Shown here: piece after piece, positions 1-5,754 of the stretch
Position numbering within the stretch: position 1 is the first letter of the stretch
How the letters are laid out: each line of letters opens with the position of its first letter
From: Chthoniobacter sp.
GTDB taxonomy: Bacteria; Verrucomicrobiota; Verrucomicrobiia; Chthoniobacterales; Chthoniobacteraceae
Reading direction: 5' to 3'
DNA length: 8,616 nt
Assembly: GCA_025352865.1 (NCBI GenBank)
Contig: JANXSB010000328.1
Coordinates: 1 to 8,616, forward strand
Position numbers and translations under genes: made by a program
Notes under the pieces: generated by a model
Seen by the model: the letters and a program-made list of their open reading frames with translations, nothing else
What the model was told of the DNA's origin: nothing
Database searches by the model: none

Positions 1-33
1 CGAATCGATTACGAGTAAGATTACGATTACGAG
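1..33. repeat. Short GATTACGA tandem-like repeat
   Basis: The octamer GATTACGA occurs three times, at 7-14, 19-26 and 25-32, the last two overlapping, within an otherwise AT-richer stretch just downstream of the sulfur-carrier gene. It has no reading frame of its own. It may be one copy of a dispersed intergenic repeat, but only this copy is visible here, so a repeat family is an inference. Confidence 0.5.
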
Positions 34-45
34 GCGGACGTCCGC
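34..45. other. Perfect 12-bp palindrome (GCGGACGTCCGC)
   Basis: This perfect palindrome lies 7 bp beyond the stop codon of the sulfur-carrier gene. As RNA it could form only a 4-bp stem with a 4-nt loop and no U-tract follows on the minus strand, so it is a weak terminator at best. It could equally be a protein-binding site or chance. Confidence 0.3.
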
Positions 46-52
46 TCAGTTC

Positions 53-325
53 CTAACCTCCCGCGATGGCCGGGACGATGCTGATTTCGTCGGTGTCTTT
101 CACCGGCGTGGCTTTCTCCTCGAGAAAGCGGATGTCTTCGCCGTTGACGAAGATATTCACGAAGCGGCGGACGTTGCCCGCTTCGTCGCAGACGCGGTCC
201 TTTAGACCGGGAAAGGCTTGGTCGAGGTTGTCGAGGAGTTCGCCGATGGTGGCTCCGGCGACGCTGACTTCTTCGAGTTCGTTGGTGAGTTTGCGGAGCG
301 GGGTGGGGATTAAGATGGAGGGCAT
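53..325 (-). CDS. CysO-like MoaD/ThiS-family sulfur-carrier protein
   Basis: A 90-residue beta-grasp (ubiquitin-like) protein ending in Ala-Gly-Gly. In this family the terminal glycine is adenylated and converted to a thiocarboxylate, which delivers sulfur to a partner enzyme. The pattern RFVNIFVNGEDIRF at residues 54-67, followed by IVPAIAGG at the C-terminus, resembles mycobacterial CysO and its actinobacterial relatives more than MoaD of molybdopterin synthase; this comparison is from memory. The ATG at 325 is chosen because it gives the normal family length (about 90) and the usual N-terminal beta-strand (SILIPTPLRKL). A longer in-frame extension would be a translation of intergenic repeat and of antisense threonine synthase. 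No Shine-Dalgarno site precedes the ATG. The gene starts 44 bp after the threonine synthase stop on the same strand, so the two are probably co-transcribed. Adenylating enzyme, CysM and Mec protease partners are not in the window. Confidence 0.9.
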   Translation of the reverse strand: MPSILIPTPLRKLTNELEEVSVAGATIGELLDNLDQAFPGLKDRVCDEAGNVRRFVNIFVNGEDIRFLEEKATPVKDTDEISIVPAIAGG

Positions 326-327
326 GT

Positions 328-366
328 GGGAATTTAGGATTGGAGATTGAGGATTTGGGATTTGGG
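328..366. repeat. Low-complexity GGATTTGG/GGATTGG-type repeat in the thrC to sulfur-carrier gap
   Basis: The 44-bp gap between the two minus-strand genes is nearly filled by degenerate 7-8 bp units (AATTTAGG, ATTGGAG, ATTGAGG, ATTTGGG, ATTTGGGG on the plus strand). Read on the minus strand, it occupies the position where a ribosome-binding site for the sulfur carrier would be, and no such site is present. Confidence 0.5.
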
Positions 367-369
367 GCG

Positions 370-1629
370 TCAGGCGGCGGCGGTGTCTTTGCTGTAAACG
401 TGCTCCTCGAATTCGCGGAGGCTGGGTTTGATCAAACGCGGTTCGCCGCATTTGCCGATGATGGTTTCCTGCGTTTTGAGGTTGTGGCCGGTGATGCAGA
501 GGACGGCGCTGCCGTCGCGCGGAATCTTGCCGGTTTCGATGAGCTTGCGGGCGCAGGCGACGGTCACGCCGCCGGCGGTTTCGGCAAAGATGCCCTCGCA
601 CTCGGCGAGTTGGCGGATGCCTTCGACGACTTCGTCGTCGGTGCAATCCTCGGCGGTGCCGCCGGTCTGCTTCATGGCGTGGATGGCGTAGTAGCCGTCG
701 GCGGGCGTGCCGATGGCGAGCGACTTGGCGATGGTGTCGGGCTTCGGCACGGGCTTCACGAGGTCGGTGCCGCGCTTCATGGCGTGGGCGATGGGGGCGC
801 AGCCGGTGGCTTGCGCGCCATAGACTTTGAAAGCCGCGTCTTCCACGAGGCCGAGCCGGGCGAACTCGCCGTAAGCCTTGTGGATTTTCGTGAGCAGCGA
901 GCCGGAGGCCATCGGCACGACGGTGTGCTGCGGGATGCGCCAACCGAGTTGCTCGCAGATTTCGTAGCCCATCGACTTCGAGCCCTCGGCGTAATACGGG
1001 CGCAGGTTCACGTTCACAAAACCCCAGCCATACTTCCCGGCGATCTCGGAGCAGAGCCGGTTCACCTGATCGTAGGCTCCGTGAATGGCGACGACATTTG
1101 TGCCATAGACGAGCGAGCCGAGCACTTTGCCCTGCTCGAGATCGGCGGGGATGAGCACGTAACTTTTCAGCCCCGCGCTCGCGGCGTTGGCGGCCACGGA
1201 GTTCGCGAGATTGCCGGTCGAGGCGCAGGCGACCACTTTGAAACCCAGCTCCCGCGCGCGGCTCAGCGCCACGGAGACGACGCGATCCTTAAACGAAAGC
1301 GTGGGGTAATTGACCGTGTCGTTCTTGACGTAAAGCTCGCGGATGCCGAGCGCTTTGGCCAGCCTGTCGGCTTTGACCAGCGGCGTGAAACCGACCTGCG
1401 TGCCGACTGTCGGCTCGCCGTCGATGGGCAGCAGCTCGCGGTAGCGCCACATGGTGTGCGGGCGGCTTTCGATCGCCTGCCGCGTGAGCACCGGGCGGAT
1501 GGCGTCGTAGTCATACGCGGCTTCGAGCGGGCCGAAGTCGAAGTCGCAGACGTGGATGGCCTGTTTGGGATAGAGGCGGCCGCACTCGCGGCATTTGAGG
1601 CTGGTGAAGAAGGGTGATGGTTTGTCCAT
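370..1629 (-). CDS. thrC: Threonine synthase family PLP enzyme
   Basis: A 419-residue fold-type II PLP enzyme. Threonine synthase converts O-phosphohomoserine to threonine and phosphate in the cytoplasm. PTLSFKDR at residues 109-116 carries the probable Schiff-base lysine K114. ASTGN at 136-140 is the expected phosphate/carboxylate-binding loop, and a Gly/Ala-rich segment follows near 233-275. The N-terminus looks like a rubredoxin-like zinc ribbon with C13, C16 and C28, but the expected fourth cysteine is Asp31. The start at 1629 fits the family length and lies just before the ribbon, but its ribosome site is weak (GGAAG 12 nt upstream). An in-frame ATG at 1710 has a much better site and would add 27 residues. 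The CysO-like carrier gene follows 44 bp downstream on the same strand, so an alternative role as a thiocarboxylate-using PLP enzyme on O-phosphohomoserine cannot be excluded. Confidence 0.9.
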   Translation of the reverse strand: MDKPSPFFTSLKCRECGRLYPKQAIHVCDFDFGPLEAAYDYDAIRPVLTRQAIESRPHTMWRYRELLPIDGEPTVGTQVGFTPLVKADRLAKALGIRELYVKNDTVNYPTLSFKDRVVSVALSRARELGFKVVACASTGNLANSVAANAASAGLKSYVLIPADLEQGKVLGSLVYGTNVVAIHGAYDQVNRLCSEIAGKYGWGFVNVNLRPYYAEGSKSMGYEICEQLGWRIPQHTVVPMASGSLLTKIHKAYGEFARLGLVEDAAFKVYGAQATGCAPIAHAMKRGTDLVKPVPKPDTIAKSLAIGTPADGYYAIHAMKQTGGTAEDCTDDEVVEGIRQLAECEGIFAETAGGVTVACARKLIETGKIPRDGSAVLCITGHNLKTQETIIGKCGEPRLIKPSLREFEEHVYSKDTAAA

Positions 1630-1672
1630 AAGTCGTGTGGGCTTCCATCGAGGATCGAGTGGCGAAGAGGCG

Positions 1673-1703
1673 AAGATTCCTGCGGCTGCGACCTCGGAAT
1701 CTT
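1673..1703. other. Inverted repeat (8-bp arms) upstream of the thrC start at 1629
   Basis: AAGATTCC (1673-1680) and GGAATCTT (1696-1703) are perfect 8-bp arms around a 15-nt spacer. On the minus strand this would be a leader hairpin if translation starts at 1629. If translation starts at 1710, it would fold right over the first codons, beginning 4 nt after the ATG. Either position could influence thrC initiation, though this is inference. Confidence 0.4.
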
Positions 1704-1707
1704 TTCT

Positions 1708-1720
1708 CATCTTTTCCTCC
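1708..1720 (-). promoter_or_regulatory. Strong Shine-Dalgarno (GGAGG) with ATG at 1710, alternative thrC start
   Basis: On the minus strand GGAGG (1716-1720) is followed by AAAAG and then ATG (1708-1710), an ideal ribosome site. The ATG is in frame with threonine synthase and 27 codons upstream of the ATG at 1629. It is the best ribosome site seen in the window. The extra residues show no recognisable domain and overlap an inverted repeat, so it is unclear whether this is the true start. Confidence 0.5.
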
Positions 1721-1768
1721 GGCGCTCGCGCGCCTTCGGCTGGATTTGGCACCTGGTCCCTGGGGAAA

Positions 1769-1852
1769 GGCGGAAGTCGAAGGGCGGAAGTCGGAAGAAA
1801 ACCAAGCGCGCAGCGCCCGATCACCTCCCTCTTCCGCCTTCCGCTTTCCGTC
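1769..1852. repeat. Degenerate inverted repeat of GGCGGAAG units
   Basis: GGCGGAAGTCG occurs twice as a direct repeat with 14-bp period (1769-1779 and 1783-1793). The opposite orientation follows as CTTCCGCC (1831-1838), TTCCGC (1839-1844) and TTTCCGTC (1845-1852). The arms could pair into a long imperfect stem with a loop of about 37 nt containing AGCGCGCAGCGC. It lies in noncoding DNA upstream of thrC and resembles a dispersed repeat or small inverted-repeat element. No flanking target duplication was seen. Confidence 0.5.
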
Positions 1853-1919
1853 TTTCCTCAAGCGGTTGCCGTGACTTCATTGGGCCAGTCCCTCGGTCAC
1901 TCTTGATGAAAGTGCGCGG

Positions 1920-1948
1920 AAAGTAGGGAGGCCCGCCGGGGGCGTCAA
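1920..1948 (-). promoter_or_regulatory. Candidate sigma70-type promoter for thrC and the sulfur carrier
   Basis: Read on the minus strand, TTGACG (1943-1948) is followed after exactly 17 nt by TACTTT (1920-1925). The -35 box matches 5 of 6 consensus bases. The -10 box matches only 3, though these are the most conserved T, A and final T. It would give a leader of roughly 200 or 280 nt, depending on the thrC start. Confidence 0.3.
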
Positions 1949-2022
1949 ATGTTTTTCCGAGCCGGTGCGAGTCATAAACTTTGGCAGGGAATATGATTAT
2001 TGGGCGGAGCGCGGAAAAGCTT

Positions 2023-2051
2023 TTGACCGCAACGATTTGTGCCCCTACAAA
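2023..2051 (+). promoter_or_regulatory. Candidate sigma70-type promoter for the coiled-coil gene
   Basis: TTGACC (2023-2028) and TACAAA (2046-2051) are spaced by exactly 17 nt and match 5 and 4 of 6 consensus bases. Transcription would begin near 2058, giving a very short leader to the ATG at 2066 and placing the AGGA site at the very 5' end. That tight geometry makes the call tentative, or favours the second ATG at 2075. Confidence 0.3.
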
Positions 2052-2065
2052 ATTTCGCAGGACGG

Positions 2066-3250
2066 ATGAATGCGATGATTGCAGACAGCTCTGAGATCAG
2101 ATTCGAGTGCGCGCAATGCGGGCAGAGCATTGCAGTCGATATTTCCGGCGCGGGCGTGAGCACCAATTGTCCGACGTGCGATCATCCGCTCGTCGTGCCC
2201 TCGCCCGGTTCGCTCCACGACCGGGAGTATGGGGAAGGCGCGTCGCTTCCGCCGGGCCGCACAGCCTTTGCCGATGAGGACACGGGCATTTCCGCGAGCG
2301 AGGCCGAGGAGTTGCGCGAAGAGCTGGCGGAGGCGCTGCGGCGCGCGGAGGAATCCGGGCAGTCGCTTTCCGCGGCGCGGAATGAAACGGCGCGGGTCGA
2401 ACAGCGCGCGGCGACCGCGGAGGCGCAGCTCGCCGATGCGCGGACGATGATCGCCGACCTCGGAGCGCGGCTCGCCGCGGCGGAGGAAAACCGCGCGCAA
2501 TGGGAGCAGGCTTGCGCCCAAAACGCGGAGCAGGCGAACGCCAGCGAGACGCAATTTGCGGCGCGCGAAACGGAACTCCGCGCCGCGCTCGCGGAGGCGC
2601 GCGGCGGGACCGAGGTGCTCGCCGCGGAGCGCACCGCCCTGCGCGGGCACCTCGAAAGCGCTGAGGCCGAAGCCCGCACCGCCGCCGCGGCGGTGGCGGA
2701 AAAACTCGCCGCAGCCCAGGCCGCGTTCGAGGACGCGGAGGCTGGCCGGCAAGGGCTCGCCGAGCGCTGCCAGGCGCTGCGCAAGGAGTCCGAAACGCTC
2801 CGCCGCGATCTTTCCGAAATCCACACGGGCCGCGAACTCCTCGCGTTGCGCGACACTTTTCAAACCCTCGAAACCGAGCACCAGCGCGCCACCGCCGCCC
2901 TCGCGCGCAGCACCACCGAGGTGCAGTCGCTCACGGCTTCCGGCGACACGCTCCGCGCCGACATCACCGAGGCCCGCGCCCGCGCCGCCGACGCTGAACA
3001 CCGTGCCGAAGCCGCCTCCGGGTCCGCGCTGAAAAAGGACAACGAAGTCCTCCGCGGCATCATCGAGCGGCAGAACTCCGTCGGCGAAGCGCGCTACGTC
3101 GAACTCCGCAAGCTCCGCCGTGCGCGCCTCATGCTCCGCATCCTCTATGCGCTCGGTTTCCTTGCCGTCATCGGCCTCGCTGCGCTCGCCATCGACTACC
3201 TGCCCGCCGCCGCGAAGCATTTCCTCCACGAGTGGTTCGGCCTGCAATAA
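2066..3250 (+). CDS. Zinc-ribbon, coiled-coil, single-pass membrane protein of unknown function
   Basis: A 394-residue protein with three parts. Residues 11-46 form a probable zinc ribbon (C15xxC18 and C35xxC38, FECAQCGQ and NCPTCDHP). Residues from about 75 to 350 are an Ala/Glu/Arg-rich coiled coil with heptad character and almost no Pro or Gly. Residues 357-378 are one hydrophobic segment (ILYALGFLAVIGLAALAI), preceded by basic residues (KLRRAR), with a short tail. This suggests a tail-anchored protein with its rod and zinc ribbon in the cytoplasm, perhaps a scaffold or septum/envelope-linked factor; no function is recognised. The ATG at 2066 has AGGA 3 nt upstream; the ATG at 2075 has it 12 nt upstream and is an equally possible start, while a GTG at 2039 would extend the frame further. 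It is divergent from thrC and convergent with the PEP-CTERM gene, so probably transcribed alone. Confidence 0.82.
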   Translation: MNAMIADSSEIRFECAQCGQSIAVDISGAGVSTNCPTCDHPLVVPSPGSLHDREYGEGASLPPGRTAFADEDTGISASEAEELREELAEALRRAEESGQSLSAARNETARVEQRAATAEAQLADARTMIADLGARLAAAEENRAQWEQACAQNAEQANASETQFAARETELRAALAEARGGTEVLAAERTALRGHLESAEAEARTAAAAVAEKLAAAQAAFEDAEAGRQGLAERCQALRKESETLRRDLSEIHTGRELLALRDTFQTLETEHQRATAALARSTTEVQSLTASGDTLRADITEARARAADAEHRAEAASGSALKKDNEVLRGIIERQNSVGEARYVELRKLRRARLMLRILYALGFLAVIGLAALAIDYLPAAAKHFLHEWFGLQ

Positions 3251-3256
3251 GATGGG

Positions 3257-3296
3257 GCCCGGACAATGAAATGGCCGGGCTGCGCCGCCCGGATTT
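3257..3296. terminator. Bidirectional hairpin terminator between convergent genes
   Basis: The 62-bp gap between two converging genes contains CCGGGC (3275-3280), a 6-nt loop, and GCCCGG (3287-3292). AAAT on one side (3269-3272) and ATTT on the other (3293-3296) extend the stem around a 2-nt bulge. A further GCCCGG at 3257-3262 could pair alternatively with 3275-3280. The T-tracts are short (three T), so termination efficiency is uncertain, but position and symmetry fit a shared terminator. Confidence 0.5.
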
Positions 3297-3312
3297 CACC
3301 GGTTTCCAGGCG

Positions 3313-4350
3313 TTAGGCCCGCCGCCGCCGAAGACCGAGCAGCGTGGCGGAGACGCTGGCCAGAAATGCCAGGGCCGAAGGCTCGGGCACGACGGCGACG
3401 AGATTGGTTCCCGCCTCATGGACATAGGCGCTGCCGTTATCAAACGCGATGGCCTCGGCATTGGGCACGGTGAACTGCTGGATGAAATTCATGTTGGAAT
3501 TCAACTCCACGACGCGGTTCTGCGCCTGCAGACTGGTCCAGATATTTCCGGTCACCGCATCCACGGTGACGTTCGTGATCGTCGCGCCCGCGCCGAAATC
3601 GAAAGACTTCCCGGTGGATGAATCGTCGGCCCCATTGAGCTGCGTGAGCACCTGCGTGTTGGACCCGTTTTCAAAATAGACGAAATGATGCGCGACTGCG
3701 GAGTCGATGGCGCAGACGGTGCCGGTCAGCGGACGCACAATGACGCCTCCGAGATTGATGACCTTCACGTCGATGACATTGCTCCTGACGTAGTAGAGAC
3801 TCGACAGCGGATCGCTGCTCATAATGCTCGCCACGCCGCCCAGATTCACCGTTTGCAGGATGGAGCCGGTGGAGCTGTTCACGATCCGCATGATGTCGCC
3901 GGTGCCTTGCAGACTCACGCCGTAGGTTCCGGGGAGGGCCGCGATTCCGGTGGCGAAAGTCATGCTGTCATTGCGCGTGGCCGAGGGCACACCCGCGGCA
4001 TTGACGCTGATCGCCCGCACCAGACTGCTGCCCTGATCCGCCCAAAAGACATTGGTTCCGCTGGTCGCCAACTGCGAAGAATAACCGCCAGCCGAAAAGC
4101 TAAAGTTGCCCACGACCGTGTTCGTCAGCGTGTTGATGACATCGAGGTGCTTCGTGCCGCCGGGGCCAAACTGCTCGCCCGTGTAAAGAAAGTGCCGGGC
4201 GGCATCCAGGGCGAAAACCTGGCCGCTGCTGTTATCCAATGGGATCGTCAGCGCCAACGCGGAACGCGGAGGTGCGATCAGCGCGAGGGCCGTGAGGCAG
4301 AGAATTTGTGTGAGGAATTTGGATGTGGATGTGGGTGTTTTGGTTTGCAT
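3313..4350 (-). CDS. Secreted PEP-CTERM protein with beta-propeller-like repeats
   Basis: A 345-residue exported protein. Residues 1-33 are a signal peptide: Lys-containing start, hydrophobic core ILCLTALALIA, likely cleavage after SALA at A33. The body is rich in Gly, Ser, Thr, Val and Asn. It contains segments like LDVINTLTNTVVGNF, typical of YVTN/YncE-type beta-propeller blades, followed by others around ITNVTVDAVTGNIW. The C-terminus (321-345) has the PEP-CTERM layout: VPEPSALAF, a hydrophobic stretch and a terminal RRRR cluster. In this system an exosortase (not in the window) recognises the Pro-Glu-Pro motif and releases or anchors the protein, often linked to exopolysaccharide or biofilm. 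The ATG at 4350 is preceded by a weak AAAGAG site 5 nt upstream. The ligand or biological role is unknown. It is divergent from fabF. Confidence 0.87.
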   Translation of the reverse strand: MQTKTPTSTSKFLTQILCLTALALIAPPRSALALTIPLDNSSGQVFALDAARHFLYTGEQFGPGGTKHLDVINTLTNTVVGNFSFSAGGYSSQLATSGTNVFWADQGSSLVRAISVNAAGVPSATRNDSMTFATGIAALPGTYGVSLQGTGDIMRIVNSSTGSILQTVNLGGVASIMSSDPLSSLYYVRSNVIDVKVINLGGVIVRPLTGTVCAIDSAVAHHFVYFENGSNTQVLTQLNGADDSSTGKSFDFGAGATITNVTVDAVTGNIWTSLQAQNRVVELNSNMNFIQQFTVPNAEAIAFDNGSAYVHEAGTNLVAVVPEPSALAFLASVSATLLGLRRRRA

Positions 4351-4433
4351 GCGCGCTCTTTAGCCAGCCGCGCCCGCCGTGGGCGAGGATTGTTTTTCGG
4401 CGCTGCCGCCGCGCTCCGAACGGGCGGGAGTTT

Positions 4434-4463
4434 TTCCCATTGCCACACCCGGCGATTCCCATT
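4434..4463. promoter_or_regulatory. Direct repeat TTCCCATT upstream of fabF, 22-bp period
   Basis: TTCCCATT occurs at 4434-4441 and again at 4456-4463. The centre-to-centre spacing is 22 bp, about two helical turns, and the second copy ends 15 bp before the fabF start. The spacing would suit a dimeric regulator, but an 8-bp pair can arise by chance. No convincing -35/-10 pair or ribosome site was found in the 128-bp gap (4351-4478). Confidence 0.25.
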
Positions 4464-4478
4464 CACGTTGCGCGCCTT

Positions 4479-5729
4479 ATGTCGCAGCAACGCAGAGTCG
4501 TCATCACCGGAATGGGCCTCATCACGCCCGTGGGCAACGATCTTCAAACCTTCTGGCACAGCCTCACGCATGGCGTCAGCGGCATCGGCCGCGTCACGCT
4601 TTTCGACATCACCGGCTACGACTGCCAGATCGCCGGCGAGGTCCGCGATTTCGACCCGGTGAAGTTTTTCAAAAACCCCAAGGACGTGCGCCGCGCCGAC
4701 CGCTACTCGCAGCTCGCGATGGCCGCGTCGAAGATGGCCATCGAAGACTCGGGGCTCACGCACGTCGCCGATCCCGACCGCTGCGGCGTGATCGTGGGCA
4801 GCGGCATCGGCGGGTTGAAAACGCTCGAGGATCAGCATGAGATCCTGCTCAAAAAAGGGCCGGGCCGCGTGTCGCCTTTCACCATCCCGATGATGATCGC
4901 GAACATGGGCAGCGGGCTCGTCTCCATGGAATTCGGCTGGAGCGGGCCAAACTTCGCGCCCGTCTCCGCCTGCGCCACCGCGTGCCATTCCATCGGCGAG
5001 GCGTGGCGGATGATTTTGGAAGACGACGCCGATGTCTTCCTCGCCGGCGGTGCCGAGGCGACCATCGTGCCGATGGGCATGGCCGGCTTTGCCGCGATGC
5101 GCGCCATGAGCACGCGCAACGACGACCCGACACGGGCCTCGCGCCCTTTCGACAAAGACCGCGACGGCTTCGTCATGGGCGAAGGCGCGGGCATCGTCGT
5201 GATCGAGGAACTCGAACACGCGAAAAAGCGCGGCGCGCGCATCTACGGCGAACTCGTGGGCTACGGCCTCAGTTCCGACGCCTACCACATGAGCGCCCCG
5301 CACCCGCAGGGCGACGGCGCGAAACGCTGCATGGCCATGGCGCTGAAAAAAGCCGGCCTCACGACGGCGGACGTCGATTACATCAACATGCACGGCACCT
5401 CCACACCCGTCGGCGACGTGTGCGAGACGAATGCGATCAAGGCGCTCTTCGGCGAGCGCGCGAAAAACGGCCTCACCGTCAGCTCCACCAAATCCATGAC
5501 CGGCCACCTCCTCGGCGCGACCGGCGCAGTCGAGACCATCGCGTGCGTCCTCGCCATGCGCGACAGCCTCATCCCGCCGACGATCAACCTTGATGAACCC
5601 AGCCCCGAGTGCGACCTCGACTACACGCCGCATGTGGCTCGGGAGAAAAAGGTGAAGGTCGCCCTCAACAACAGCTTCGGCTTCGGCGGGCACAACGCGA
5701 CGCTCATCGTGCGGGAGTTTATCGGGTAG
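4479..5729 (+). CDS. fabF: Beta-ketoacyl-ACP synthase II (KAS II)
   Basis: A 416-residue condensing enzyme of type II fatty acid synthesis, close to the usual FabF length. It elongates acyl-ACP with malonyl-ACP in the cytoplasm and is the form responsible for longer and cis-unsaturated chains. The Cys-His-His catalytic set is complete: C165 in VSACATA, H305 in NMHGTSTP and H343 in TGHLLGATGA, with the conserved K338 in SSTKSMTGH. The glycine-rich NNSFGFGGHN (397-406) contains the gatekeeper phenylalanine F400. The N-terminal RRVVITGMGLITPVGN is typical. The ATG at 4479 is chosen because it directly precedes this motif; upstream in-frame codons have no homology, and there is no clear Shine-Dalgarno site. 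No acpP or other fab gene is adjacent, which is unusual for fabF. A small winged-helix reading frame follows 22 bp downstream in the same direction. Confidence 0.96.
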   Translation: MSQQRRVVITGMGLITPVGNDLQTFWHSLTHGVSGIGRVTLFDITGYDCQIAGEVRDFDPVKFFKNPKDVRRADRYSQLAMAASKMAIEDSGLTHVADPDRCGVIVGSGIGGLKTLEDQHEILLKKGPGRVSPFTIPMMIANMGSGLVSMEFGWSGPNFAPVSACATACHSIGEAWRMILEDDADVFLAGGAEATIVPMGMAGFAAMRAMSTRNDDPTRASRPFDKDRDGFVMGEGAGIVVIEELEHAKKRGARIYGELVGYGLSSDAYHMSAPHPQGDGAKRCMAMALKKAGLTTADVDYINMHGTSTPVGDVCETNAIKALFGERAKNGLTVSSTKSMTGHLLGATGAVETIACVLAMRDSLIPPTINLDEPSPECDLDYTPHVAREKKVKVALNNSFGFGGHNATLIVREFIG

Positions 5730-5738
5730 CGGAGAGCC

Positions 5739-5754
5739 AGAGGAAAACTTAACG
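5739..5754 (+). promoter_or_regulatory. Shine-Dalgarno AGAGGA before an ACG codon
   Basis: AGAGGA at 5739-5744 is followed by 7 nt and then ACG at 5752-5754, the first codon proposed for the winged-helix protein. The site lies between the fabF stop and the regulator. Its strength and spacing are the main reason for placing the start here rather than at the ATC/ATT codons at 5770 and 5773. Confidence 0.45.

Larger units (their letters stand above)
1711..2065. other. Intergenic region between thrC and the zinc-ribbon coiled-coil gene
   Basis: About 355-436 bp, depending on the thrC start, separates two divergent genes. It holds the strong GGAGG site, the GGCGGAAG inverted repeat and one candidate promoter for each direction. 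The several overlapping short reading frames here have no common composition or recognisable product and are not called. The part from about 1945 to 2060 is more AT-rich, as expected of promoter DNA. Confidence 0.6.

Noticed and set aside
340..1617. A 425-codon plus-strand reading frame opposite thrC
   Set aside because: It is the antisense of a confident PLP enzyme, is low in complexity (Ala, Gly, Val, Asp rich) and has no motif. Long antisense frames are expected at this GC content.
1511..1906. Several short overlapping frames on both strands upstream of thrC
   Set aside because: They overlap each other in different frames, run through inverted repeats, and are rich in Arg, Ser and Pro. 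No ribosome site supports them apart from the one in frame with thrC.
1992..1997. TATGAT as a -10 box for the coiled-coil gene
   Set aside because: The hexamer fits, but no acceptable -35 box lies 16-18 nt upstream. The TTGACC/TACAAA pair downstream has better spacing.
2045..3247. A 400-codon minus-strand frame opposite the coiled-coil gene
   Set aside because: The plus strand has a zinc ribbon, a rod and a membrane segment in logical order. The minus frame is a Gly/Arg/Leu-rich shadow without domains.
4362..4386. Small GC-rich hairpin (CGCCC/GGGCG) near a run of T in the fabF upstream region
   Set aside because: The stem is only 5 bp, the T run is about 7 nt away, and no plus-strand gene ends upstream, so a terminator call is not supported.
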